Notes: a model not told the origin generated them from the sequence alone. Positions 44,377-53,381 are shown, counted from the first letter of the stretch. The stretch is DNA of 64,000 nucleotides from Micromonospora lupini str. Lupac 08 (GCF_000297395.2 NZ_HF570108.1:5751700-5815699), one strand, 5' to 3'. Numbers and translations: made by a program.

Positions 44377-45179
44377 GCGTCCTCCGTCGTCCGGTTGCGG
44401 GCCATCCACTGCACCGCGAAGTCGACAGCCGCCCGCTGGCGTACCAACCTCCCCGTCCCGGCGCCCACCGGGCCGGAGCGCACCGCCCCGGTGGCCTCCA
44501 GGTCCCCGCCCAACGCGCCGAAGTCGCTCGCGTCGATCCGGACGTCCTGCCACCACACCCACTCGCGGCCCCCGTCGGCAGTGCGCACCGCCGCGCCCAA
44601 CCGCTCGCGGGCCGGCGCGGGGCGGCGGTACTCGGCCAGGTGCAGCGAGGTGTTGACGGCGTGGTCCACCCCGAGCAGCAGCACGTCGGCGTCCAGGTCG
44701 TAGAGCCGGGCCAGCGGAGAGCCCTCGCCGAGCATGTCGGCCAGGGCGTGCCCGGTGACCACCTGCTCCGCCGTCGGCCCGAGCGCGGCGAACGACACGT
44801 GGGGATGCGGGCTGCGCAGCGCGGCGGGCCAGCAGCGGACCGTCTCGGCGAACACGCCCATGTGCCGGCTCGGCGTGACCGCCGGATCGAAGCCCGGCAT
44901 CTCGGCGCGGATCAGCGGCCACCAGTCCACCGGCACCGGCGGGTTGCGCCACTGCGCCGGGTCACTGTTGTCGGGAGTGTGGGTGGGCACCACGATCGTG
45001 CCGTCCGGGCCGAGCGCGTCGCGCAGGGCGAGCACCAGCGCCTGCGGCCCACCGCAGACGAAACCCAGCGGGCGCATCCCGGCGTGCACCAGCACCGTCG
45101 AGCCGGGGCGTACACCCAGCAGGCGCAGCTGCGCGGCGATCGAGCGACGGGTGCCCGGCCCGCCGACGAGCGTCGTCAC
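44373..45179 (-). CDS. AAC(3)-family aminoglycoside N-acetyltransferase-like protein
   Basis: The 268-residue protein has the hallmark AAC(3) features: LGVRPGSTVLVHAGMRPLG at the N-terminus, the acetyl-CoA region DGTIVVPTHTPDNSDP and the active-site HPHVSFAALG motif. Family members acetylate the 3-amino group of aminoglycosides, but many act on other amino-sugars. Coupling to a SIS sugar-isomerase gene hints at a metabolic rather than a dedicated resistance role. The GTG start has no strong ribosome site. Confidence 0.85.
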   Translation of the reverse strand: MTTLVGGPGTRRSIAAQLRLLGVRPGSTVLVHAGMRPLGFVCGGPQALVLALRDALGPDGTIVVPTHTPDNSDPAQWRNPPVPVDWWPLIRAEMPGFDPAVTPSRHMGVFAETVRCWPAALRSPHPHVSFAALGPTAEQVVTGHALADMLGEGSPLARLYDLDADVLLLGVDHAVNTSLHLAEYRRPAPARERLGAAVRTADGGREWVWWQDVRIDASDFGALGGDLEATGAVRSGPVGAGTGRLVRQRAAVDFAVQWMARNRTTEDA

Positions 45180-45247
45180 GACGCTCGTCCGGCCGGCGCT
45201 CGTCCGCCCGGCACGGTTCGGCTCGGCGCTCGTCCGCCCGGCACGGC
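45180..45247. repeat. 30-bp direct repeat between hydrolase and acetyltransferase genes
   Basis: GGCGCTCGTCCGCCCGGCACGG occurs at 45195-45216 and 45225-45246, with a partial earlier copy at 45181-45194. The array exactly fills the gap between the two genes. Confidence 0.8.
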
Positions 45248-46078
45248 TCAGGCCGTCCCGGCGACCCGGGCCAGGACCGCCTCGGCCAGCGCGGCGGGCG
45301 CGGCGTCCGGGATCCAGTGGCTCACCCCGGGCAGCGGTACGAAGCGGTAGTCACCAGTGACATTGGCGGCGCACGCCTCGGCGGCGGTCCGCCCGATGGC
45401 GATGTCCCGGTCGCTCCAGACGTAGGTGGTGGGCACGGCGACCGGACCGACGGCGGCCAGGTCGGCGCGGGACATGGCCCGGTACCAGTTCAGGGCGGCG
45501 GTGAGCGCGCCCGGTTCCCGCATCGGGTCGGCGTAGCGGTCCACCCGGGGCCTGTCGCCCACCCCGCCGAGCATCCTGCGCAGCGCCGTCGCGTGCCACG
45601 CCAGCAGCACCTTCTCGGCCTTGCCCGGCTTGCGGAACAGCGCGATGTACGACGAGCGGGCCTTCTGCTCGGTGTCGGTGCCGAGGGCGTGCGCCATGGC
45701 CGCCGGGTGCGGCACGGACACCGCGGTCAACGTACGGACCCGCTCGGGGTGCGCGGCGGCCACCGCCCAGGCCACGATCGCGCCCCAGTCGTGGCCGACC
45801 AGGTGGACGGCGTCCACACCGAGCGCGTCGAGCACCGCCACCACGTCGGCGACAAGTTCGGGAATCCGGTACGCGGCCACCGCCTCCGGCCGGGCACCCG
45901 GCGAGTAGCCCCGCTGGTCCAGCGCGTACGTGCGCAGCCCGGCGGCGTGCAGTGCCGGCACGACCTCGTCCCACTCGCCGCTGTGCTGCGGGAAGCCGTG
46001 CAGAAGGAGGACGGGGACGCCGTCGGAGGGGCCGCCGGTGCGTACCTCGAACGTGAGACCTCGCGCGTCGACCTGCAT
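45248..46078 (-). CDS. Alpha/beta hydrolase, epoxide-hydrolase type
   Basis: The 276-residue protein has the oxyanion HGFPQHS motif, the nucleophile elbow LVGHDWGAIVAW with aspartate (epoxide hydrolase/dehalogenase style), an acid in VWSDRDIAIG and the catalytic histidine in PGVSHWIPDAAP. The substrate is unknown. It is separated by a repeat from the acetyltransferase gene on the same strand. Confidence 0.88.
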   Translation of the reverse strand: MQVDARGLTFEVRTGGPSDGVPVLLLHGFPQHSGEWDEVVPALHAAGLRTYALDQRGYSPGARPEAVAAYRIPELVADVVAVLDALGVDAVHLVGHDWGAIVAWAVAAAHPERVRTLTAVSVPHPAAMAHALGTDTEQKARSSYIALFRKPGKAEKVLLAWHATALRRMLGGVGDRPRVDRYADPMREPGALTAALNWYRAMSRADLAAVGPVAVPTTYVWSDRDIAIGRTAAEACAANVTGDYRFVPLPGVSHWIPDAAPAALAEAVLARVAGTA

Positions 46079-46189
46079 GATCGTCAGCCTACCCAGCCGG
46101 GGCCGTGCCGGTCCGGATGCGCGGGCGGCCCGGATGCCCTGCTGGGCCGTTACCCCTGGTCGGTGCTAGCGTCAGCGAGACAACTTCAC

Positions 46190-46285
<96 letters not shown>

Positions 46286-46368
46286 TCCAGCCGCGCCGTG
46301 AGTCCGGTGCCACCGGACGCGCGGCGTGCGTCTTCTCCTGGTTCGTTCCACTGAACTGGGAGCACAGC

Positions 46369-46956
46369 ATGGACAACACCTCAAGCCGTTGGCGCACCAT
46401 CGACATCGTGGTCGCCTCGGTGATCGCGGTCGCCTTCGGCGTCATCTTCTGGGCCTGGGGCCTGGTCTGGAGCGCCACCGAGGGCGCGTTCGCCTTCTTC
46501 CCGCCCGCGCAGACGCTGATCTACGGCGTCTGGCTGCTGCCGGCCGTGGTCGGCGGCCTGGTCATCCGCAAGCCCGGCGCCGCCCTCTACTGCGAGACGG
46601 TGGCCGCTGTCGTCTCCGCGCTGCTGGGCAGCCAGTGGGCCGGCACGGTGATCCCCCAGGGCATCGTGCAGGGCCTCGGGGCCGAGCTGGCGTTCGCCGC
46701 CTTCCGGTACCGGTCGTTCCGGCTGCCGACCGCCGTGCTCGCCGGAGCGTTGACCGGTCTCAGTGCGGCGCTGTTCGACTTCTTCGTCTGGAACGTCGAC
46801 TACGCGCTGGGCGACTACCGCATCCCGTACGCCCTGCTCACCATCGTCAGCTCCACGATCATCGCCGGCGTGGGCGGCTGGCTGCTCACCCGCGCCCTGG
46901 CCAACACCGGCGCCCTGGACCGCTTCCCCGCAGGCCGAAACCGAGCCCTGATCTAA
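46369..46956 (+). CDS. ykoE: YkoE-like thiamine-precursor ECF transporter substrate component
   Basis: The 195-residue membrane protein has five to six helices (ending AGVGGWLLTRALANTG) and the YkoE pattern FWAWGLVWSATEGAFAFFPP near residue 30 that forms the binding pocket. It captures a thiamine precursor such as hydroxymethylpyrimidine for the ATPase and T components. It follows the TPP riboswitch directly. ATG at 46369 has GGGAG 7 bp upstream. Confidence 0.92.
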   Translation: MDNTSSRWRTIDIVVASVIAVAFGVIFWAWGLVWSATEGAFAFFPPAQTLIYGVWLLPAVVGGLVIRKPGAALYCETVAAVVSALLGSQWAGTVIPQGIVQGLGAELAFAAFRYRSFRLPTAVLAGALTGLSAALFDFFVWNVDYALGDYRIPYALLTIVSSTIIAGVGGWLLTRALANTGALDRFPAGRNRALI

Positions 46957-46993
46957 CCCCCCCCACCCCCCGACCCCCCGACCCCTCCGCGTC

Positions 46994-47048
46994 GATCATG
47001 AGGTTGACGGGCGGATGGATCTCCACAACCACCGTCAACCTCATGATC
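46994..47048. repeat. 17-bp perfect inverted repeat bounded by GATC inside the thiamine operon
   Basis: GATCATGAGGTTGACGG at 46994-47010 is exactly inverted at 47032-47048 with a 21-base centre. It lies between ykoE and ykoD on the coding strand, so it would form a strong hairpin in the intercistronic RNA. Confidence 0.85.
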
Positions 47049-47088
47049 AACCGTGCAGGGTGGAGCTGAGGCCCGGGAGGGGGTGGGT

Positions 47089-48510
47089 GTGGTGGGAGGC
47101 GGGGTCTTGTTGCGGGGGTTCGGGTGGCGGCATGCCGGGCGGCGGGCCTGGGCTCTGCGCGGGGTGGATCTGCGGGTCGAGGCCGGGGAGCGGGTCTTGC
47201 TGCTCGGGCCCTCGGGGGCCGGCAAGAGCACGCTGCTCAGCGCGCTGGCCGGCCTGCTGCCCGACGACTCCGGCGAGCAGGAGGGCACCGTCGAGATCGA
47301 CGGGCTCGACCCCCGCAAGGCGCGGGAACGGGTCGGCATCGTCTTCCAGGACCCACAGAGCCAACTGGTGATGGCGCGCAGCGGCGACGACGTCGCGTTC
47401 GGGTTGGAGAACCGGGGCGTGCCGACGGAGGAGATCTGGCCCCGGGTCGACGAGGCGCTGCGGCGGGTCGGTTTCCCGTACCCCCGCGACCGCAGCACGG
47501 CCGCGCTCTCCGGCGGCGAGCAGCAACGCCTCGCCCTGGCCGGCGCGCTGGCCCTGCGGCCCGGTCTGCTGCTGCTCGACGAGCCGACCGCCAACCTCGA
47601 CCCGGACGGGGCCGCCCTGGTCCGGGGCGCGGTGGCCGGCGCGCTGGACGCCGACACCACGCTGATCCTCGTCGAACACCGGGTCGCCGAGGCACTGCCA
47701 CTTGTCGACCGGGTGGTCGTCCTGGAACCCGGCGGCGGGGTCCGCGCGGACGGGACGCCCGACGCGGTCTTCGCCGCGCACGGCGCCGCCCTCGCCGCCG
47801 AGGGCGTCTGGGTGCCCGGTCACCCCATCGCGCCCCGCAGGGCCACGGCCACCCCCGGCGACGTGCTGCTCACCGCCGACCGGCTCGGCCTGCCGTCCCG
47901 GCTGGGCCCCACCGACCTGGCGGTACGCGCCGGAGAGGCCCTCGCCGTACGCGGACCCAACGGCGCCGGCAAGTCCACCCTGGCGCTGCTGCTCGGCGGC
48001 CTGCTCAAACCGGGCACCGGCCGCGTCACCGCCTCGGTCGAGTTGGCCGGAGCGGATCACCGCACTCCCCCGCACCGCTGGCGAGCGCCCGCGCTGGCCC
48101 GGCGGATCGGGTCGGTCTTCCAGGATCCGGAGCACCAGTTCGTCACCGGCACCGTCTTCGACGAGCTGGCGCTCGGGCCACGCCGGACGGGTCAACCCGA
48201 GGCCACCGTCCGGGAGACCACCACGGAGCTGCTGGACCGTCTGCGGCTGACCCGGCTCGCGGCGGCCAACCCGTACACCCTCTCCGGCGGGGAGGCGCGG
48301 CGGCTGAGCGTGGCGACGGCCCTGGCCACGGCGCCCCGCCTGCTGATCTGCGACGAACCGACCTTCGGGCAGGACCGGCGCACGTGGCGGGAGCTGGTCG
48401 ACCTCTTCGCCGACCTGCGCGACGCCGGGCACGGCGTGGTCACTGTGACCCACGACCTGGACTTCGTCGCCGCGGTCGCCGACCGGACCGTGACCCTGGA
48501 GCGCGGATGA
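47089..48510 (+). CDS. ykoD: ECF transporter dual ATPase (YkoD-type)
   Basis: The 473-residue protein fuses two ABC ATPase domains, with Walker A GPSGAGKST near 40 and GPNGAGKST near 295, and two signatures (LSGGEQQRLALAGAL and LSGGEARRLSVATAL). Such dual ATPases energise ECF vitamin transporters. The start is unclear: in-frame GTGs at 47053, 47083, 47089 and 47092; 47089 follows GGGAGG at a good distance. ATGA overlap links it to ykoC. Confidence 0.9.
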   Translation: MVGGGVLLRGFGWRHAGRRAWALRGVDLRVEAGERVLLLGPSGAGKSTLLSALAGLLPDDSGEQEGTVEIDGLDPRKARERVGIVFQDPQSQLVMARSGDDVAFGLENRGVPTEEIWPRVDEALRRVGFPYPRDRSTAALSGGEQQRLALAGALALRPGLLLLDEPTANLDPDGAALVRGAVAGALDADTTLILVEHRVAEALPLVDRVVVLEPGGGVRADGTPDAVFAAHGAALAAEGVWVPGHPIAPRRATATPGDVLLTADRLGLPSRLGPTDLAVRAGEALAVRGPNGAGKSTLALLLGGLLKPGTGRVTASVELAGADHRTPPHRWRAPALARRIGSVFQDPEHQFVTGTVFDELALGPRRTGQPEATVRETTTELLDRLRLTRLAAANPYTLSGGEARRLSVATALATAPRLLICDEPTFGQDRRTWRELVDLFADLRDAGHGVVTVTHDLDFVAAVADRTVTLERG

Positions 48511-49307
48511 TCAGCATCGAGCCGGTGGCCGTGCCCGGCGCCCCGCTGGCCCGTCGCAACCCGGTGGCGAAGGTGGCCGCCGCGCTTGTCTTCTCGTTCA
48601 CCCTGCTGGCGACGCTCGACCCGGTGGCGCCGGCGATCGCCATCGCTGTCGAACTCGCCGTCCTGCCGCTGTTCGGCGTCCGCTACCGGGTGCTGGCCCG
48701 GCGGGCCCTGCCCCTGCTGCTCAGCGCCACCGGCATTCTGGTCACCCTGGTGCTGTTCGCCGCCGACCAGTCCGGCCGGGTCCTGCTGGACGTCGGACCG
48801 GTGCTGGTGAGCACCGGCGTGCTGCGCACCGCTCTCGGCCTGGTGCTGCGGATCTTCGCGGTGGCCCTGCCCGGCGTGATCGTCTTCGCCACCACCGACC
48901 CGACCGACCTGGCGGACGCGCTGATCCAGAACGCGAAGGCGCCGGCGCGGTTCGCCATCGGCGCGCTGGCCGCGTTCCGCCTGGTGCCACTGCTCGGCCA
49001 GGAATGGCAGATGATCAGCATGGCCCGGCGGGCCCGCGGCGTCGACGCCGGACGCAACCCGGTGGCGAAGCTGCGGCTGTTCACGTCCACGGCGTTCGCG
49101 CTGCTGGTCGGGGCGATCCGCCGAGGAACCCGGCTGGCCGTCGCGATGGACGCGCGCGGGTTCGACGGCGACACACCCCGTACCGTCGCCCGACGCCAGC
49201 GCTTCGGCCTCGCCGACGCGCTGCTGATCGCCGGGTCGGCCGCGCTGGCCGGTGCAGCCCTGACGACAAGCGTGCTCCTCGGCACCTTCCGCCCCCTGAT
49301 CGGCTGA
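48507..49307 (+). CDS. ykoC: ECF transporter transmembrane (T) component (YkoC-type)
   Basis: The 266-residue protein has five to six helices and the T-component signatures LVPLLGQEWQMISMARRARG and RRGTRLAVAMDARGFDG, whose Ala-Arg-Gly motifs couple to the ATPases. It completes the thiamine-precursor transporter with YkoE and YkoD. Confidence 0.92.
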   Translation: MISIEPVAVPGAPLARRNPVAKVAAALVFSFTLLATLDPVAPAIAIAVELAVLPLFGVRYRVLARRALPLLLSATGILVTLVLFAADQSGRVLLDVGPVLVSTGVLRTALGLVLRIFAVALPGVIVFATTDPTDLADALIQNAKAPARFAIGALAAFRLVPLLGQEWQMISMARRARGVDAGRNPVAKLRLFTSTAFALLVGAIRRGTRLAVAMDARGFDGDTPRTVARRQRFGLADALLIAGSAALAGAALTTSVLLGTFRPLIG

Positions 49308-49339
49308 TCCTCTCCACACCTCCGCGACACACGCGCGAT

Positions 49340-49414
49340 GATCCACTCCATATCGCCGACGTGGGGGCATCCAGATGCCCGGATACCCCCAACGTCGCCG
49401 ACCTTGAGTGGATC
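49340..49414. repeat. Imperfect inverted repeat bounded by GATC after ykoC
   Basis: The left arm GATCCACTCCATATCGCCGA continues to 49372 (CGTGGGGGCATCC) and the right arm 49381-49414 is its near complement ending GAGTGGATC. It lies between convergent genes and may also serve as a terminator. Confidence 0.8.
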
Positions 49415-49444
49415 AACCGCCCGGCCGCCCCGGTGCGGGGCTGG

Positions 49445-49894
49445 TCAGCTGCGTCGGAAGGCGTAGCGGCGCGGTTGACCGGCCCGCTGGCTCTTGCCGC
49501 CCATCGATCGGGCTCCACCGGCCTGCGGTGGTCCGGCCTTCGGCGCCGGAGGCCGCCCCGCCGCCGAGGGGTCGACCACCGGGGGCAAGGCTGGCGCCGC
49601 CGGCACGTCCACCACCGCAGGCACGTCGACCACCACCGGTACGTCGACGGCCGCTCGCACCTCCGCGGCGGCCGGCGCGTCGACCGCCGCCGGCACGTCC
49701 ACAGCCAGCGCCGGCTCGACAAGTGCGATCGGTTCGGTCAGCGCCACCGGCAGCGCCGGCTCGACCAGTGCGACCGGTTCGACCGGGGGGTCCGGGCGGG
49801 TGGGTGCGAGCGGGCCGCGGTCGGCCGCGGGGTCGATGCCCAGCGGGCTCGACGCGGGGGTACGGGTCTTCTTCGGATTGCGCCTGGCAGGCAT
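49445..49894 (-). CDS. Low-complexity protein with VPAAVD-type repeats
   Basis: The 149-residue product has a basic start (MPARRNPKKTRTP), a long central region of six- to seven-residue repeats such as VPAAVDAPAA and VPVVVDVPAV, and a basic Gly/Arg end (KSQRAGQPRRYAFRRS) that looks conserved in actinomycete hypotheticals. AAGGAGG lies 5 bp before the ATG, so it is likely translated. Function unknown; the repeat region is probably unstructured. Confidence 0.6.
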   Translation of the reverse strand: MPARRNPKKTRTPASSPLGIDPAADRGPLAPTRPDPPVEPVALVEPALPVALTEPIALVEPALAVDVPAAVDAPAAAEVRAAVDVPVVVDVPAVVDVPAAPALPPVVDPSAAGRPPAPKAGPPQAGGARSMGGKSQRAGQPRRYAFRRS

Positions 49895-50186
49895 CCGGGC
49901 CTCCTTCGGTGCCGACCGTCCCGGCGGTCCCGCGCTCCGGCGGTCGGTCGAATCGGCTGGTGACAGTCGCAGCGCGACTGTCGAATGGGGAAGGGACTGC
50001 TCGTCGGGGGTCGGGCCGGGTCGACACCGCCGAACGGTGGACGGAGACGCGCGACGCCCGGGAGCGCACGGACCGCGATCGCGGGGCGGCGGGCCGGCTC
50101 GGGAAGAGGGGCGTCAGTTACGCATGCCCGAACCCTAACCACCGCCGGACCGGACACGCACCCGATTTTCCTGGCACGATCGGCGC

Positions 50187-50522
50187 ATGCTGATCGCGTT
50201 CTCGATCACCCCGCTCGGTGGGGGCGACTCCGTGGGTGACCTGGTTGCCGAGGCGGTACGGGTGGTCCGCGAGTCCGGGTTGCCCAACCGGACCGATGCC
50301 ATGTTCACCACCGTCGAGGGCGAGTGGGACGAGGTGATGGCGGTGGTGAAGCGGGCGGTCGACGTGGTGGCCGCGCAGGCGCCCCGGGTGAGCGTCGTCC
50401 TGAAGGCGGACGTCCGGCCCGGTGTCACCGACGCGCTCACCGCGAAGGTGGCGCGTGTGGAGGATCGACTGGCCGGTCGGGACGGGGACGCGCCGGGCGG
50501 ACGGGCCGCGACCAGGCAGTGA
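50187..50522 (+). CDS. Thiamine-binding protein, MTH1187/YkoF family
   Basis: The 111-residue protein has the MTH1187/YkoF ferredoxin-like pattern LIAFSITPLGGGDSVGDLVA, then MFTTVEGEWDEVMAVVKRAV and RVSVVLKADVRPGVTD. Members bind thiamine or its pyrimidine part. In bacilli ykoF is the first gene of ykoFEDC; here it lies 0.9 kb beyond the transporter, outside the riboswitch operon. Confidence 0.88.
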   Translation: MLIAFSITPLGGGDSVGDLVAEAVRVVRESGLPNRTDAMFTTVEGEWDEVMAVVKRAVDVVAAQAPRVSVVLKADVRPGVTDALTAKVARVEDRLAGRDGDAPGGRAATRQ

Positions 50523-50607
50523 CCCGCCGTGGGACGACGTGCCCACGATGCCGCGCGCCGCGATACGGTCGCAGCAGGAAGTTCGACGGCGAGAGGTGGC
50601 GGCACGA

Positions 50608-52050
50608 ATGGCTGAGCAGGCGACGGCGCAGATCGGCGTGACCGGGCTGGCGGTGATGGGCCGGAACGTGGCCCGCAACCTGGCCCGCAACGGCTTCACC
50701 GTGGCGGTGCACAACCGGTCTCCGGAGCGCACCCGAAGCCTCGTCGCCGAGCACGGTGACGAGGGCACCTTCGTGCCGGGTGAGTCGATGGCCGACTTCG
50801 TGGCGTCGCTGGAGCGGCCGCGCGCGGTGATCGTGATGGTCAAGGCCGGTGCGCCCACCGACGCCGTGATCGACGAGTTGGTGCCGCTGCTGGACGAGGG
50901 CGACATCATCGTCGACTGCGGCAACGCCCACTTCGCCGACACCCGCCGTCGGGAGGAGGCGCTGCGCGCGCAGGGGCTGCACTTCAGCGGCACCGGCGTC
51001 TCCGGTGGCGAGGAGGGCGCGCTGCTCGGGCCGAGCATCATGCCGGGCGGTTCCGCCGAGTCGTACGCGAAGCTCGGGCCGATGTTCGAGAAGATCGCGG
51101 CCCAGGTGGACGGCGTGCCGTGCTGCACGCACGTCGGGCCGGACGGCGCCGGGCACTTCGTCAAGATGGTGCACAACGGCATCGAGTACGCCGACATGCA
51201 GCTCATCGCCGAGGCGTACGACCTGCTCCGGGCCGGCCTGGGCGCGAAGCCGGCGGAGATCGCGGAGATCTTCCGCGACTGGAACGGCGGCGAGCTGGAG
51301 TCGTTCCTCATCGAGATCACCGCCGACGTGCTCGCGCACACCGACGCGGCGACCGGCCGGGCGTTCGTCGACGTCGTGCAGGACCGGGCCGAGCAGAAGG
51401 GCACCGGTCGGTGGACGGTGCAGAGCGCCCTCGACCTCGGCATTCCGATCACCGGGATCGCCGAGGCGACGTTCGCCCGCTCGCTGTCCGGGCACGTCGA
51501 CCAGCGCGAGGCCGCCCGCCGGGCCTTCCCGGACGCGGGTGAGCAGTGGCAGGTCGCCGACCGGGACGCGTTCGTGGAGGACGTCCGCCGGGCGCTGCTC
51601 GCTTCCAAGATCGTCGCGTACGCGCAGGGCTTCGACCACATCCGGGCCGGCAGCCAGGAGTTCAACTGGGACATCGACCTCGGTGGCACGGCGACCATCT
51701 GGCGGGGCGGCTGCATCATCCGCGCCCGCTTCCTGGACCGCATCCGCGAGGCGTACGACGAGCAGCCCGACCTGCCGACGCTGCTGGTGGCGCCGTACTT
51801 CGCCGAGGCGGTCGCGGCCGGCGTGCCGAGCTGGCGACGGGTCGTGGCCGACGCGGCCCGGGCGGGTGTGCCGACGCCGGCGTTCTCGTCGTCGCTCGCG
51901 TACTTCGACGCGCTGCGCGCCGAGCGGCTGCCCGCCGCGCTGATCCAGGGCCTGCGGGACAACTTCGGCGCGCACACCTACCAGCGCGTCGACCGCGAGG
52001 GCTCGTTCCACACCACCTGGGCCGGCGACAAGACCGAGTCCCCGGCGTAA
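50608..52050 (+). CDS. gnd: 6-phosphogluconate dehydrogenase (decarboxylating)
   Basis: The 480-residue enzyme converts 6-phosphogluconate to ribulose 5-phosphate and NADPH. It shows the NADP fold GVTGLAVMGRNVARNLARNG, the catalytic GAGHFVKMVHNGIEYADMQL segment (lysine, asparagine) and the C-terminal GGCIIRARFLDRIREAY with GSFHTTW. Length and motifs are of the long dimeric type. The ATG at 50608 starts the conserved region. Confidence 0.96.
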   Translation: MAEQATAQIGVTGLAVMGRNVARNLARNGFTVAVHNRSPERTRSLVAEHGDEGTFVPGESMADFVASLERPRAVIVMVKAGAPTDAVIDELVPLLDEGDIIVDCGNAHFADTRRREEALRAQGLHFSGTGVSGGEEGALLGPSIMPGGSAESYAKLGPMFEKIAAQVDGVPCCTHVGPDGAGHFVKMVHNGIEYADMQLIAEAYDLLRAGLGAKPAEIAEIFRDWNGGELESFLIEITADVLAHTDAATGRAFVDVVQDRAEQKGTGRWTVQSALDLGIPITGIAEATFARSLSGHVDQREAARRAFPDAGEQWQVADRDAFVEDVRRALLASKIVAYAQGFDHIRAGSQEFNWDIDLGGTATIWRGGCIIRARFLDRIREAYDEQPDLPTLLVAPYFAEAVAAGVPSWRRVVADAARAGVPTPAFSSSLAYFDALRAERLPAALIQGLRDNFGAHTYQRVDREGSFHTTWAGDKTESPA

Positions 52051-52107
52051 CGCGCCACGCCGCACAACGCGCGCCGCACGGCGCGCTTCATGATCGTGCT
52101 GGATGCG

Positions 52108-52147
52108 GGATGTGGTGGCCTCACCGTTCGGCTAGGCCACCACATCC
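52108..52147. terminator. Bidirectional hairpin between gnd and the pirin gene
   Basis: GGATGTGGTGGCCT and AGGCCACCACATCC are perfect 14-bp arms with a 12-base loop between two convergent genes. It probably terminates both. Confidence 0.75.
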
Positions 52148-52181
52148 TTGTTCGTGTGGGGTCACCGAGGGCGGGACGGCG

Positions 52182-52943
52182 TCAGGCGACTGTCGCGTGC
52201 ATCTCCCAGACGAGGATCTCGGCCGGCTCGTCGGCTGTCACCCGCCGGCCGCCGGTCATGGTGAGCCGGGCGGCGTCGCCGGTGCCGAGCGGGCCGCTGT
52301 CCTCCAGGGTCACCGTGCCGTTCGGCACGTACAGGTGCACGAAGGGCGCGTCCGGGAGGGTGATCTCGTCGCCGGGGCCGAGTCGGGCGGCGTGCAGCGT
52401 CGCGTACCGGTTGCGGATCCGGATCGCGGACGCGCCGTCGTAGCGGTCCATCCCGGAGGCGATCGGCACCAGGCCGCCGCGCAGCAACTCGTCCTCGATC
52501 TCCAACTGCTCGTAGCCGGGGTCGACGCCCTGCTCGTCGGGGAGCACCCACATCTGCACGAAGTGCACGGGGTCGCTGTGCGGCTCCTGGTTGTCGAGCC
52601 GCCAGGCGTCGTTCTTCTCCGAGTGCAGGATGCCCGTGCCAGCGCTCATCCGCTGCGCCAGGCCCGGGTAGATCACTCCCGAGTGGCCTGTGGAGTCCTG
52701 GTGCACGAGCGAGCCGCGCAGCACCCAGGTGACGATCTCCATGTCCTCGTGCGGATGGGTCTCGAAGCCGGCGCCCGGCCGGACCACGTCGTCGTTGTTG
52801 ACAAGCAGCAGCCCGTGGTGGGTGTTGGCCGGGTCGTAGTGCCGGGAGAACGAGAAGGAGTGCTTGGAGTCCAACCAGGAGATGCGGGTGGCGAACCGGT
52901 CGTCGGCGCGACGCAGGTCGACCGACGGCGCGGGTGCGGTCAC
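52182..52943 (-). CDS. Pirin family protein
   Basis: The 253-residue bicupin has the N-terminal metal motif GFETHPHEDMEIVTWVL (histidines and glutamate) and GTGILHSEKND, with a second cupin near residues 150-230. Some pirins are quercetin dioxygenases, others redox sensors. GTG at 52943 overlaps the preceding gene by 4 bp. Confidence 0.9.
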   Translation of the reverse strand: MTAPAPSVDLRRADDRFATRISWLDSKHSFSFSRHYDPANTHHGLLLVNNDDVVRPGAGFETHPHEDMEIVTWVLRGSLVHQDSTGHSGVIYPGLAQRMSAGTGILHSEKNDAWRLDNQEPHSDPVHFVQMWVLPDEQGVDPGYEQLEIEDELLRGGLVPIASGMDRYDGASAIRIRNRYATLHAARLGPGDEITLPDAPFVHLYVPNGTVTLEDSGPLGTGDAARLTMTGGRRVTADEPAEILVWEMHATVA

Positions 52944-53173
52944 CAGGCACGCTGCCCGGTGTCGGCCGTCGACGGCGCCCAGGTCAGGGCCGGCTCGCCG
53001 GTGGCCAGCTCGGCGATCTCACCGGTACGCAGCTGCGGCGTGTGACCGAACTCGGCGCAGTGCTGCTCGGCGATCTCGGCGCAGATCTCGGCGACCTGTT
53101 CGCAGATCGGGTCACCCAGATCGGCCGCGTTCAACGCCATGATCATCTTGTATCGGAGATCCCGCACATCCAC
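52940..53173 (-). CDS. Small uncharacterised protein upstream of pirin
   Basis: The 77-residue product (from VDVRDLRYKMIMALNAADLG) is acidic and helical with a cysteine pair in CEQVAEICAEIAEQHCAEFG. The start is uncertain among GTG 53173, GTG 53167 and ATG 53146. It overlaps the pirin start by 4 bp. I do not recognise the family. Confidence 0.55.
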   Translation of the reverse strand: MDVRDLRYKMIMALNAADLGDPICEQVAEICAEIAEQHCAEFGHTPQLRTGEIAELATGEPALTWAPSTADTGQRAW

Positions 53174-53313
53174 CCCCAGCCGCCGAGTCCCGCCACCTCC
53201 GGACCCTACCTGCCCCCACCTCCCGGAACCCCGGAACAACCAACCCGGAGGCCCTCAACTCCGGCCTCGTCGATCGTGGAGGTGTGCAGGTGAACGACCG
53301 GGTGAGACGCCGG

Positions 53314-53344
53314 CGCCGCCCCGCATGTCGTGTGCGGGGCGGCG
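53314..53344 (-). terminator. GC-rich hairpin after the 61-residue protein gene
   Basis: CGCCGCCCCGCA pairs with TGCGGGGCGGCG around a seven-base loop, about 40 bp downstream of the stop at 53382 on the minus strand. Confidence 0.7.
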
Positions 53345-53381
53345 TCGGGGTGGTCTCTCGTGTTACCAGAACCGGCGACTG

